Shown here: positions 23,252-34,587 of the stretch, piece after piece | Layout of the letters: every line of letters starts with the position of its first letter | Numbering within the stretch: the stretch's first letter is position 1 | Source of the DNA: Glycomyces fuscus | GTDB taxonomy: Bacteria; Actinomycetota; Actinomycetes; Streptosporangiales; Streptosporangiaceae | Direction: 5' to 3' | Length of the DNA: 64,000 nt | Assembly: GCA_002529455.1 (NCBI GenBank) | Contig: NYMS01000038.1 | Location: forward strand, 169,129 to 233,128 | Made by a program: the position numbers and the translations under genes | The notes under the pieces: generated by a model | What the model was told of the DNA's origin: nothing | Databases searched by the model: none | What the model saw: the letters and a program-made list of their open reading frames with translations, nothing else

Positions 23252-23554
23252 GTGAGCGGACCGGGCGGTGCCGGGCCCCCGCCGCGGGCCTGGCGCCGCG
23301 CCGTCGCCGCCTGGCGCCGCTTCGAGGACTTCCACCAGCAGGTCTTCGAGGCGCGCTGGGGGCACGCGCGCCGACGCGAGGCCCGCACCCAGCAGGACAC
23401 CCTGCGGGCCCTGCTCATGCTGGAGAGCCTGGGCGTGGACAACCCCGTCGCCTACGAGACCCTCGACCTCGTCCCGTACATGGTCGCCGACCTGCACGAG
23501 TGGCACCAGAGGATGGGCCGCAGGGACTTCGGAGCACCCGGAGGCTGCTGTTGA
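23252..23554 (+). CDS. Small CC-ending protein (cory-CC-star-like)
   Basis: Begins with GTG, 100 residues, basic and helical (RAWRRAVAAWRRFEDFHQQVFEARWGHARRREARTQQDTLRALL...). It ends PGGCC, the hallmark from which the cory-CC-star family takes its name; members sit next to an anion-transporting ATPase in many actinobacteria, as here. It lies 24 bp after cstA, and its stop overlaps the TTG of the ATPase gene. The paired C-terminal cysteines suggest a metal or redox role, but the biochemical function is unknown. Confidence 0.75.
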   Translation: MSGPGGAGPPPRAWRRAVAAWRRFEDFHQQVFEARWGHARRREARTQQDTLRALLMLESLGVDNPVAYETLDLVPYMVADLHEWHQRMGRRDFGAPGGCC

Positions 23555-24477
23555 CCGAGTCCGCGAACGACGGTCCCGCCGCGCCGATCACCTTCGTCGG
23601 CGGCAAGGGAGGGGTCGGCAAGACCACACTGGCCGCCGCGCACGCGCTGGCCCTGGCCGACGCCGGGCACCGGGTGCTGGTGGTGTCCACCGACCCCGCC
23701 CACTCGCTGGGCGACGCCCTGGAGGTCCCGCTCGGGGACGAACCCGTCCAGGTCGCCCCGAACCTGTGGGCCGCCGAACCCGACGCCGACACCGCCGTGC
23801 GCCGCCGGATCGCCCAGGTGGCCCGGGATGCCGAGAGGGCCGTCCCGCCCGAGGTGATGCCCGCCGTGCGCCGCCACCTGGAGCAGGCGGGAGCCAGTCC
23901 CGGCATGGCCGAGTCCGCCCTGGCCGACCTGCTGGTGGACCGCATGGAGGAGGTGGGGCGGCGCTGGGACGCCCTGGTCGTGGACAGCGCCCCCACCGGG
24001 CACCTGCTGCGCCTGCTCAACCTGCCCGCGCTCCTGACCCCGTGGGTGGTGGGCCTGGCCCGCCAGCGCGAGCGGGCCCGCCGTGCCGAGGCCTTCGCCG
24101 ACGTCGTCGGCGGCTCGGAGGAGGAGGCCGATCCCCTCACCGAGCGCCTGCACGCCCGCCGCCACCGTCTGGAGCGCGCCGCCGAACGCCTGCGCCGGGA
24201 CGCCCAGGTGCGCCTGGTGACCCTGCCCCGCCGCATGGTGCTGGCCGAGACCGCCCGCGCCGTCGAACAGCTCACCGGGGCCGGGTTCCGGCTCGCCCCC
24301 GTGGTCGTCAACCAGATCCCGCCCGGGGAGGCCGCAGGACCCGACACCGCCGAGGCCCTGGCCGCCACCCGCGAGCGCTTCGCCCGCCTGGGGACGGTGG
24401 AGGTCCCCCTCCAGGACGCCGAGCCCACCGGACCGGAGCGCCTGCGTCGCCTGGCCGCCCTCCTCGCCCCCCGCTGA
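23551..24477 (+). CDS. ArsA-family (Get3/anion-transporting) ATPase
   Basis: About 308 residues. Walker A is FVGGKGGVGKTTLAAAHALALADAGHRVLVVSTDPAHSLGDAL, the deviant P-loop and switch of the ArsA/Get3 class; the switch II equivalent is VVDSAPTGHLLRLL. It is shorter than two-domain ArsA, so it probably acts as a dimer. The TTG at 23551 overlaps the preceding stop (TTGA) and has GGAGG a few bases upstream; an in-frame ATG at 23500 would overlap the small gene by 55 bp and is less likely. No arsenite efflux gene is near, so an arsenic role is not supported. The constant partner is the CC-ending protein. Confidence 0.88.
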   Translation: MTESANDGPAAPITFVGGKGGVGKTTLAAAHALALADAGHRVLVVSTDPAHSLGDALEVPLGDEPVQVAPNLWAAEPDADTAVRRRIAQVARDAERAVPPEVMPAVRRHLEQAGASPGMAESALADLLVDRMEEVGRRWDALVVDSAPTGHLLRLLNLPALLTPWVVGLARQRERARRAEAFADVVGGSEEEADPLTERLHARRHRLERAAERLRRDAQVRLVTLPRRMVLAETARAVEQLTGAGFRLAPVVVNQIPPGEAAGPDTAEALAATRERFARLGTVEVPLQDAEPTGPERLRRLAALLAPR

Positions 24478-24659
24478 GGCCCGTCCGGGGCCGGGGCGGG
24501 GAACCCCGCAGCACCGCCTCACGTTGGACGGAGATGGAGCTTCCGACCGGGAAACCGGAAAGCGTACAGGGTACGATCGGGGTGCGGCCGTCCTCCGACC
24601 AGGGGCCGGTGGACCCACGATGGCGGGAAACGACCCTCCCGCCCGTTATCGTTGGCGCC

Positions 24660-25460
24660 ATGGGGCGATCCGCGCAAGAAGGCAGACACACGGCGGGGGG
24701 CGATGTGGTCAGCCCGGCGGTCAGTGACCGCGTCTGGACGGTTCCCAACCTACTGAGCATGCTCCGGCTTCTGGGCGTGCCCCTGTTCCTGTGGCTCGTG
24801 CTGGTGCCCCAGGCCGACTGGTGGGCCCTGCTCGTGCTGGCACTGGCGGGCCTCAGCGACTGGCTCGACGGCAAGATCGCCCGCGCCTGGAACCAGACCT
24901 CCCGCCTGGGCACCGTGCTCGACCCCCTCGCGGACCGGCTCTACATCTTCGCCGCCCTGCTCGGCCTGGTCATCCGCGGCATCGTGCCCTGGTGGCTCAT
25001 GGGCATCCTCGTGCTGCGCGACGTCCTCATCCTGGGAGCCCTGCCGCTCCTGCGCCACTTCGGCTACGGGCCCCTCCCGGTCAACTTCGCCGGGAAGGCC
25101 GCCACGCTGTGCCTGCTGTACTCGTTCCCCCTGCTGTTTCTCGCTGGTTACGCCTCGATTGCCGCAGATGTGGCGAGAATTATAGGTTGGGCCTTCGCGC
25201 TCTGGGGAACTGCTCTGTACTGGTGGGCCGGACTGCTCTACGCCGTACAGGGACTGCGCCTGATCGCCCAGACCCGCCGCGACGAAAGCGCTGATCGCAC
25301 CGGCGGCCCCAGGGCCGTCGGGGACAGCGACCCCGTGCGCGGTCACGCCGAGGACCGACTCGATCCAGCCGCACCGGCGACCGCTGACGGCGACCCCGGC
25401 GCGGCCTCCGAGGGTCCGGACCGGCCGAGCCGCTCGGACCAGGGGCGGACCGGTCCCTGA
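24660..25460 (+). CDS. CDP-alcohol phosphatidyltransferase
   Basis: A 266-residue membrane protein. The family motif is complete: [28 protein letters not shown] fits D-x2-D-G-x2-A-R-x8-G-x3-D-x3-D around residues 62-90. Four to six hydrophobic helices follow, and the C-terminus is a charged, disordered tail. It transfers a phosphatidyl group from CDP-diacylglycerol to an alcohol at the membrane; which alcohol is not decidable. The ATG at 24660 gives a normal N-terminus. It precedes the ManC-like gene, an order I recall from streptomycetes, which might tie it to mannosylated or polar lipids. Confidence 0.88.
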   Translation: MGRSAQEGRHTAGGDVVSPAVSDRVWTVPNLLSMLRLLGVPLFLWLVLVPQADWWALLVLALAGLSDWLDGKIARAWNQTSRLGTVLDPLADRLYIFAALLGLVIRGIVPWWLMGILVLRDVLILGALPLLRHFGYGPLPVNFAGKAATLCLLYSFPLLFLAGYASIAADVARIIGWAFALWGTALYWWAGLLYAVQGLRLIAQTRRDESADRTGGPRAVGDSDPVRGHAEDRLDPAAPATADGDPGAASEGPDRPSRSDQGRTGP

Positions 25461-25615
25461 TCCGCGCGCGGACCGGCTCACCACGAGTCCTGTCGGATCG
25501 AAAGGGAGTGTCGTCTCCGCATGAGAACATGTCCCGCCGCCCACAACGGCGCGCGCTCCGAGCACCACCCCTCCGCGGTGCGCGCCGACGGCCCAGCGGT
25601 ACGGAGGTACCGGCG

Positions 25616-28162
25616 ATGAGCCAGGCCGAAGACACCACCCCGGAGGGCACCACACCTCCGATGAAGGCCGTCGTGATGGCGGGCGGCGAGGGAACCCGCC
25701 TGCGCCCCATGACGGCCAACCAGCCCAAACCACTCCTCCCGGTGGTCAACAAGCCCATCATGGAGCACGTGCTGCGCCTGCTGCGCAAGCACGGCTTCAC
25801 CGAGACCGTGGTCACCGTGCAGTTCCTGGCCACCCTCATCCGCAACTACTTCGGTGACGGCGAGGAGCTGGGCATGAAGCTCCACTACGTCGCCGAGGAG
25901 GTCCCGCTCGGCACCGCGGGCAGCGTCAAGAACGCAGAGGAGCACCTGCGCGGCGAGCCCTTCATCGTCATCTCCGGTGACGCGCTCACCGACATCGACC
26001 TGACCGACATGGTCCGCTTCCACCGCGAGAGCGGCGCCAAGGTCACCATCGGACTCAAGCGGGTGGAGAACCCGCTGGAGTTCGGCATCATCATCGTCGA
26101 CGAGCAGGGACGCGTCCAGCGCTTCCTGGAGAAGCCCACCTGGGGCCAGGTCTTCTCCGACACCGTCAACACCGGCATCTACATCATGGAGCCGGAGGTC
26201 CTCGAACGCGTCGCCGAGGGCGAGGTCGTCGACTGGTCCGGTGACGTCTTCCCCCAGCTGCTGGAGGAGGGCGAGCCGCTCTACGGCTACATCGCCGACG
26301 GCTACTGGGAGGACGTGGGCACCCACGAGAGCTACCTCAGCGCCCAGGCCGACGTGCTCTCGGGCAAGGTCGACGTGGACATCGACGGCTTCGAGGTCTC
26401 CCCGGGCGTGTGGGTCGGCGAGGGCGCCGAGGTCCACCCCGAGGCCGTCCTCAAGGGCCCGCTCTACATCGGCGACTACGCCAAGGTCGAGGCGGGTGCC
26501 GAGCTGCGCGAGTTCACCGTGGTCGGCAGCAACACCGTCGTGCGCTCGGAGGCCTTCGCCCACCGCACCGTCCTGCACGACAACGTGTTCATCGGCCGCG
26601 GCGCCAACCTGCGCGGCGCCGTCATCGGCAAGAACACCGACGTCATGGCCGCCGCCCGGATCGAGGAGGGCGCGGTCGTGGGCGAGGACTGCGTCATCGA
26701 GTCCGAGGCCTACCTCCACAACGACGTCAAGGTCTACCCGTTCAAGACCATCGAGGCCGGGGCGGTGGTCAGCACCAACGTCATCTGGGAGTCGCGCGGG
26801 CAGCGCTCGCTGTTCGGCCCCCGGGGCGTGTCCGGCCTGATCAACGTCGAGATCACCCCGGAACTGGCGGTGCGCCTGGCCAACGCCTACGCCACCACCC
26901 TGAAGAAGGGCGCGATCGTCACCACCTCGCGTGACGTCTCCCGCGCCGCCCGCACACTCAAGCGCGCGATCATCAGCGCGCTCACCGCGGCCGCCATCGA
27001 GGTGCGCGACCTGGAGGTGGTGCCGCTGCCCGTGGCCCGCTTCCACACCTCCCAGAGCGGCGTCAGCGGCGGCATCACGGTGCGCACCACCCCGGGGGAC
27101 CCGGAGTCGGTCGACATCCTGTTCCTGGACGGCGACGGCGCCGACCTGTCGCCCGCCGCCCAGCGCAAGCTCGACCGGGTCTTCTCCCGCGCCGAGTACC
27201 GCCGGGCCTTCCCCGGCGAGATCGGCGAGCTGACCTTCCCGTCCCGCAACGTGGAGAGCTACTCGCACGAGCTGCTGCGCAAGGTGGACACCTCCGGCGT
27301 CGCCGAGGCCGAGCTCAAGGTCGTGGTGGACTGCGCCGGCGGCAGCGGCTCGCTGATCCTGCCCTCCCTGCTGGGCCGGATCGGGGTGGACGTGCTCACC
27401 GTCAACAACCGGCTGGACGAGTCCTCGCCCACCGACACCGTCGCCAAGCAGAACCGCGACCTGGGGCGGCTGGGCGAGCTCGTCTCGGGCTCGGGCGCCG
27501 ACTTCGGCGTGCGGTTCGACCCGGTGGCCGAGCGGCTGTCCATCGTGGACGAGAACGGCGAGCTGGTCCACAGCGACCGGGCCCTGCTGGTCGTCCTGGA
27601 GCTGGTCTGCGCCGAGTACGGGACCGGCACGGTGGCCCTGCCCGTCACCACCACCCGCGTCGCCGAGACCGTGGCCGCCTCGCACGGGGTCAAGGTCCAC
27701 TGGACGGCCACGGCCACCGACGAGCTGACCAAGGCCGTCCAGGCCCAGGACGACGTCATCTTCGCGGGCGACGGCCGGGGCGGTTTCATCGTGCCCCGGT
27801 TCAGTCCCACCAGCGACGCCATCGCCGCCTTCGTGCGGCTGCTGGCCCTGGTGGCCCGGACCCGCCGCTCGCTGAGCCAGATCGACCGCACGATCCCCCA
27901 GGCGCACCTGCTGCGCCGTTCGGTGCCCACCCCGTGGGCGGTCAAGGGGAGCGTGATGCGCGCCGTCGTGGAGGCGGCTGGCGGCCGCGAACTCGACACC
28001 ACCGACGGCGTCCGGGTGATCGAGCCGGACGGGAGCTGGGCCCTGGTCCTCCCCGACACCGCGGAGGCCGTGACCCATCTTTGGGCCGAAGGTCCCAACT
28101 CCGACACCGCGCACCGCCTGCTGGACGAGTGGGCGGCCGTCGTGGAACGGGCCGAGGGCTGA
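25616..28162 (+). CDS. Mannose-1-phosphate guanylyltransferase-like protein with degenerate phosphomannomutase domain
   Basis: 848 residues. Residues 16-250 are a nucleotidyltransferase ([36 protein letters not shown], the GGxGTRL/PKP signature); 255-370 form a left-handed beta-helix of hexapeptide-type turns; 380-848 have the shape of an alpha-D-phosphohexomutase. In that last part the two catalytic loops are lost: the TASHNP serine loop is replaced by RTTPGDP (490-496), and the DGDxDR metal loop by DPVAER (from D635). The mutase half is therefore probably non-catalytic and structural or regulatory. The ATG at 25616 follows ACGGAGGTAC. The enzyme would make GDP-mannose or a related NDP-sugar for envelope glycans. 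Confidence 0.85.
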   Translation: MSQAEDTTPEGTTPPMKAVVMAGGEGTRLRPMTANQPKPLLPVVNKPIMEHVLRLLRKHGFTETVVTVQFLATLIRNYFGDGEELGMKLHYVAEEVPLGTAGSVKNAEEHLRGEPFIVISGDALTDIDLTDMVRFHRESGAKVTIGLKRVENPLEFGIIIVDEQGRVQRFLEKPTWGQVFSDTVNTGIYIMEPEVLERVAEGEVVDWSGDVFPQLLEEGEPLYGYIADGYWEDVGTHESYLSAQADVLSGKVDVDIDGFEVSPGVWVGEGAEVHPEAVLKGPLYIGDYAKVEAGAELREFTVVGSNTVVRSEAFAHRTVLHDNVFIGRGANLRGAVIGKNTDVMAAARIEEGAVVGEDCVIESEAYLHNDVKVYPFKTIEAGAVVSTNVIWESRGQRSLFGPRGVSGLINVEITPELAVRLANAYATTLKKGAIVTTSRDVSRAARTLKRAIISALTAAAIEVRDLEVVPLPVARFHTSQSGVSGGITVRTTPGDPESVDILFLDGDGADLSPAAQRKLDRVFSRAEYRRAFPGEIGELTFPSRNVESYSHELLRKVDTSGVAEAELKVVVDCAGGSGSLILPSLLGRIGVDVLTVNNRLDESSPTDTVAKQNRDLGRLGELVSGSGADFGVRFDPVAERLSIVDENGELVHSDRALLVVLELVCAEYGTGTVALPVTTTRVAETVAASHGVKVHWTATATDELTKAVQAQDDVIFAGDGRGGFIVPRFSPTSDAIAAFVRLLALVARTRRSLSQIDRTIPQAHLLRRSVPTPWAVKGSVMRAVVEAAGGRELDTTDGVRVIEPDGSWALVLPDTAEAVTHLWAEGPNSDTAHRLLDEWAAVVERAEG

Positions 28163-28167
28163 GGTGC

Positions 28168-28209
28168 GCCGCGCGGGCGCGGGCGGGCGACCGCCCGCGC
28201 CCGCGCGGC
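28168..28209 (+). terminator. Strong GC hairpin after the ManC-like gene
   Basis: GCCGCGCGGGCGCGGGCGG, loop GCGA, CCGCCCGCGCCCGCGCGGC: a perfect 19-bp stem starting 6 bp after the stop. Confidence 0.75.
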
Positions 28210-28765
28210 GCGCACCCGCGGCGTCACACCGCGTGTGCGGGCGCGAGGCCTACCGAGGGTGACCTCGCGGGATAAAATGGACATACAGGCAGGTCGTGGC
28301 GGTTCGGTGAAGTCGGCGCGAATCCAGGGGGATCCACTGAGAACCAAACCCGCCGACACGGCATCAGCACCATGACAGGCGTGTTGCCCCGACTCGGCCG
28401 GCCACCGTCGCCGGACGCCGCCGGCCGACCCGTTCGCGGCGGGTCGTCCACGGCGGGCCGAGGAGGAGCAAAACCCTTCCTGGACAGGGATATGGTTTAA
28501 AGTCGAGTGTTCCCCGGGGCGCCGCGCCGCCCACCGGACCGGGTATCCCGGCAACGGCGGACACCCTCACCGGGGGTGGCGAGGAGTACAACACGGGGGA
28601 TGAGACCTAGCGACCGACCGCGCGAGAGGCACCGCTGCCGCGACAGGGGGCCGTCTCGCCGCGTACCGGGCGGTGTGCGGGCCGCGTGCCCGCCCGACGT
28701 CCGGTGCGTGCCACCGACCAGCCGAATCAAGCACCGCCCCGTGCGGTAGGAGGCCGAGCCGACCT
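28210..28765. other. Leader region of the FHA gene
   Basis: About 550 bp without a gene. A -10-like TAAAAT occurs at 28273-28278 with no clear -35. An AT-rich patch (GATATGGTTTAAAGTC) lies around 28489-28504. No repeat or RNA structure was recognised. Confidence 0.4.
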
Positions 28766-29308
28766 ATGTCGAGCGTTTACTGCACGCAGTGCGGTCACGC
28801 CGTTGCGGATGATGCCCGTTTCTGCTCCCACTGCGGAACTCCGATCCGCAGAGCCGAACAGCAGGGCCCCCGACCCGGCGCTGGCAGGGACTCCGGCGGA
28901 GACGTCACGTCCACCATCTCCCTCTCGGGCATACAGGCCCTGGAAGAGGAGGAGTCCGGCGAGGAGCTGGGCGGCGACGACCCCGCCAACCCCGACGCTC
29001 TGCCGCCGGGCACGGCGCTGCTGGTGGTCAGGCGCGGCCCCAACGCCGGGAGCCGTTTCCTGCTGGACAGTGACGTGACCACCGCCGGCCGCCACCCCAA
29101 CAGCGACATCTTCCTGGACGACGTCACCGTCTCCCGGCGCCACGTGGAGTTCTTCCGCCGCGGCGACGGGTTCGGCGTCCGCGACGTGGGCAGCCTCAAC
29201 GGCACCTACGTCAACCGCGAGCCGGTCGACGAGGCCCAGCTCGGGGGAGGCGACGAGATCCAGATCGGCAAGTTCCGGATGGTCCTGCTGACCAAACCGC
29301 GCCGCTGA
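28766..29308 (+). CDS. FHA-domain protein with N-terminal zinc ribbon
   Basis: 180 residues. Residues 6-23 hold CTQC and CSHC, a zinc-ribbon pair; an acidic linker follows (TSTISLSGIQALEEEESGEELGGDD). Residues 95-175 are a forkhead-associated domain: GRHPNSDIFLDD, VSRRHVEF, and the phosphothreonine-binding GSLNGTYVN. The TSTISLSG segment resembles the phosphorylatable N-terminal motif of GarA/OdhI-type FHA proteins, which sense Ser/Thr kinase signals and then switch to intramolecular FHA binding. It is placed beside glycine and sugar genes. An AGGAGG lies 12-13 bp ahead of the ATG, a slightly long spacing. Confidence 0.88.
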   Translation: MSSVYCTQCGHAVADDARFCSHCGTPIRRAEQQGPRPGAGRDSGGDVTSTISLSGIQALEEEESGEELGGDDPANPDALPPGTALLVVRRGPNAGSRFLLDSDVTTAGRHPNSDIFLDDVTVSRRHVEFFRRGDGFGVRDVGSLNGTYVNREPVDEAQLGGGDEIQIGKFRMVLLTKPRR

Positions 29309-29478
29309 CCGGCGCGGGGACGACCGCGGGAGCGGCGGGTGGGCCGATGAGGTTTGCGGCCCCCCGCCGCCGGAGAGCTTTGTAACGAAGGGTGCCGATT
29401 TCGCCCTCGGGTCCTGATCCGCAGCGGGAGCAGGGACGAGCGCCCATCCGGCATCACGACTCGTGGGACGGAGACGCT

Positions 29479-29952
29479 GTGAAGCACATGGAGGTCGTCG
29501 GCGTCCGTGTTGAGATGCCCTCGAACCAGCCGATTGTCCTGCTCAAGGAATCCGACGGGGACCGCTACCTGCCGATCTGGATCGGCGGTGTCGAGGCCAC
29601 CGCGATCGCGCTGGCCCAACAGGGCGTCGCACCGGCCAGACCGCTCACCCACGACCTGTTCCGGGACGTGCTCGACGCCTTGGACACCGGGCTCAAGACG
29701 GTGAACATCACCGGCCTCAGCGACGGCATCTTCTACGCCCAGCTGGTCTTCAGCAACGGTGTGGAGGTGAGCGCGCGTCCCTCCGACTCGATCGCCCTGG
29801 CATTACGGACGGGCACGCCCATCTACGCGCACGAGGACGTGATCGACGAGGCGGGGATGCCGATTCCGGACGAGCAGGAGGACCAGGTCGAGGCGTTCCG
29901 GGAGTTCCTGGACAACATCTCGCCCGAGGACTTCGGCAGGCGTACGGAGTAG
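29479..29952 (+). CDS. DUF151 / bifunctional nuclease family protein
   Basis: 157 residues (GTG start at 29479; an in-frame ATG at 29488 is an alternative). The pattern MEVVGVRVEMPSNQPIVLLKESDGDRYLPIWIGGVEATAIALAQQG, then HDLFRDVLDALDTGLKTVNITGLSDGIFYAQLVF and VSARPSDSIALALRTGTPIYAHEDV, is the typical DUF151 domain. Plant relatives are reported to have both DNase and RNase activity; the bacterial role is unclear. It sits between the FHA and MerR genes, a position I recall from other actinomycetes. A hairpin at 29979-30004 follows. Confidence 0.93.
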   Translation: MKHMEVVGVRVEMPSNQPIVLLKESDGDRYLPIWIGGVEATAIALAQQGVAPARPLTHDLFRDVLDALDTGLKTVNITGLSDGIFYAQLVFSNGVEVSARPSDSIALALRTGTPIYAHEDVIDEAGMPIPDEQEDQVEAFREFLDNISPEDFGRRTE

Positions 29953-29978
29953 TCCGTTGGCGGACGCGCACGCTCCCC

Positions 29979-30004
29979 GGGACCCGCGCCGACGCGCGGG
30001 TCCC
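29979..30004 (+). terminator. Terminator hairpin after the DUF151 gene
   Basis: GGGACCCGCGC, loop CGAC, GCGCGGGTCCC: a perfect 11-bp stem 26 bp after the stop. Confidence 0.7.
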
Positions 30005-30311
30005 GCGCCGCGGTGGTGGCGCGTCCCGGAGGACACACCGCGACCTGCGGCTTCGCCCGCGGGGCCGGTGATAGATTGGGCAACGGAAGTGGTCGTAGTG
30101 ATCAGGGCCGAAACCCCCGGGTGCGTGTCGGGTGCCACCGGGGAGGTCCCCGCACACCGGCGCCGCGCGCACTTGGCGACGCGCCGCGCGGTGTCGTTGA
30201 CGCTGCCGGTCGGCCGTCCTACCTTCAGTGCAGTGGAACCCACGGCGCACCCGTTCCCTGAGTGGACATCCCCTGTCGAGACCGCCGTGGGACGAGAAGC
30301 CGGAGGTCGGC
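30005..30311. other. Upstream region of the MerR gene
   Basis: About 300 bp with no gene. A -10-like TAGATT occurs near 30072-30077, but no convincing -35 was seen. No operator-like palindrome was recognised. Confidence 0.35.
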
Positions 30312-30905
30312 GTGGCGGTAGCGAGCGGCAAGCGGGATCCCCATGACAGGCGGTCCGCGCTGCGGCTAGCGGGGCAGCAGGGCCTACTGTGCGAAGAGGA
30401 CGTGGTGGCGCTGCCTATGGACGTCGGGTATCGGGGCCCCGCGGCGTGTACCGCCGCCGGGATCAGCTACCGCCAGCTCGACTACTGGGCCAGGACCGGC
30501 CTGGTGGAGCCGAGCGTGCGCACCGGAGCCCACAACGCCCCCCTGTACAGCCTCCCCGACATCCTCCTGCTCAAGGTCGCCAAACGGCTCCTGGACACCG
30601 GGATCTCCCTCCAGCAGATCCGCACCGCGGTCGACCACCTGCGCGGCCGCCCCGCCCCCGACCTCGCCCGCATCACCCTCATGAGCGACGGCGTCAGCGT
30701 CTACGAGTGCACCTCCCCGGAGGAGGTCGTGGACCTCATGCAGCGCGGACAGGGCATGTTCGGCCTGGCGCTGGGCAACGTCTGGCGCGAGCTGGAGGAG
30801 GCCCTGGGCGTGGTTCCCGCCGAGGAGCGGGCCGACCTGCCCGCCGCGGCCCCCCAGCCCGTGGACGAGCTGGCCCGGCGCCGCAGGGAGCGCCGTACCG
30901 GCTGA
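30312..30905 (+). CDS. MerR-family transcriptional regulator
   Basis: 197 residues from a GTG with GGAGG five bases upstream, which argues against the longer frame from 30228. The winged-helix DNA-binding domain is RGPAACTAAGISYRQLDYWARTGLVEPSVR...YSLPDILLLKVAKRLLDTGISLQQIRTAVDHLRG. The C-terminal part has no cysteines for metal sensing, so it belongs to the metal-independent actinobacterial type placed near gcvP and the FHA gene. It probably regulates its neighbours; a TGTAC-N4-GTACA inverted repeat at 31043-31056, ahead of the riboswitch, is a possible site. The Ala/Pro C-terminal tail ends RRRRERRTG. Confidence 0.88.
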   Translation: MAVASGKRDPHDRRSALRLAGQQGLLCEEDVVALPMDVGYRGPAACTAAGISYRQLDYWARTGLVEPSVRTGAHNAPLYSLPDILLLKVAKRLLDTGISLQQIRTAVDHLRGRPAPDLARITLMSDGVSVYECTSPEEVVDLMQRGQGMFGLALGNVWRELEEALGVVPAEERADLPAAAPQPVDELARRRRERRTG

Positions 30906-31042
30906 AGGCGCACGGTCGCTTGGAGGAACCTCCAGGCTCGCGGTGTGATCTGTGCGCAACGCCCGCCCGGGAGCGGTACCGGGGGCGGCCATCGAGTACG
31001 GTCGTAGTCACAACAGGGATGAAAACCGACATTCGCCCTGCT

Positions 31043-31056
31043 TGTACACACGTACA
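31043..31056. promoter_or_regulatory. TGTAC-ACAC-GTACA inverted repeat
   Basis: Five-bp arms around a 4-bp centre, 25 bp before the glycine riboswitch and therefore in the probable gcvP promoter region. The adjacent MerR protein is an obvious candidate binder, but nothing in the sequence proves it. Confidence 0.35.
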
Positions 31057-31080
31057 GATCGTCAGCTGGCTGTCGACACC

Positions 31081-31208
31081 GCGCGAGAGAGACCCCGCAA
31101 CGGGGCGCCGACGGGGCAATACTCCCCAGTAACCTCTCAGGCACCATGGACCGCGTGGAGGAGGCCGCTCTGAAGCCTGGGCACCGCCGTGCCCGGTGAC
31201 AGAGGGGG
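31081..31208 (+). ncRNA. Glycine riboswitch (RF00504-type), one clear aptamer plus partial second
   Basis: Carries the diagnostic core of the glycine aptamer: GAGAGA near 31086, GCGCCGACGGGGCAA (31105-31119), CTCTCAGGCACCATGGACCG (31134-31153), followed by a shorter, degenerate second segment (CTCTGAAGCC...GGTGACAGAGGGGG). This fits a singlet aptamer with a 3' ghost aptamer. It lies directly ahead of gcvP; in this setting glycine binding usually turns on the cleavage system. Confidence 0.85.
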
Positions 31209-31261
31209 AGACCGTGAGGAACACCGCCGACCCGACTCGGCCCTGTCACCAGGAGGTCTCC

Positions 31262-34156
<2,895 letters not shown>

Positions 34157-34229
34157 GGCGGCCCGGGCCGCGGTGGGGGGCGTCGGACTTCGGGCCGGCG
34201 CCCCTCGCGCTGTCCCCGTCGTCGGGCGC

Positions 34230-34252
34230 GGGGCCCGCCGGGGACGGGCCCC
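34230..34252 (+). terminator. Hairpin after gcvP
   Basis: GGGGCCCG, 7-nt loop, CGGGCCCC: an 8-bp stem about 75 bp after the stop. Of moderate strength. Confidence 0.5.
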
Positions 34253-34587
34253 ACCCGGCGGGTGTGGACTCCCGGCGCCGTCGCCGGCTCCCGCCGGACC
34301 GGCCCCGGGGGACCTGGGCGGGCTGGTCTCGGCCCGCCGTCCCGCCCGCTCGGTGGAGGGCCGCCTCGCGGTCGGCCTCGGAGCGGTGCTGCCGAGGAAG
34401 GTGTAAATCTACGTCGTAAAAGTCCGGTCTGTTGCAACAATCCCTGTGAAGAGGGGGCCGGGCGGTGCCCCCGGCTCCGGCGCGGACCTCCGGCCCCCGG
34501 TCACCACAGGCGCTAGAGTTGCGGCGACACGGTCCGCGTTCCCACCACGCGGGCCGCCACCCCGCCACCCCCATGGAAGCGGAGAGC
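34253..34587. other. Intergenic region before the TPR gene
   Basis: A relatively AT-rich patch (34402-34445) includes the perfect 10-bp palindrome TGTTGCAACA (34430-34439), a possible regulator site. TAGAGT at 34514-34519 could be a -10. No gene was seen. Confidence 0.4.

Noticed and set aside
23500..23550. ATG at 23500 for the ArsA-type ATPase
   Set aside because: It would overlap the CC-ending small gene by 55 bp and has no ribosome-binding site, whereas TTG at 23551 has GGAGG and a 4-bp overlap.
23551..24477. Arsenite efflux ATPase
   Set aside because: No arsenic permease, reductase or ArsR regulator lies nearby, and the paired gene is the CC-ending small protein.
31196..31261. Earlier gcvP start at 31196
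   Set aside because: That codon lies in the riboswitch, and the well-spaced AGGAGG supports 31262.
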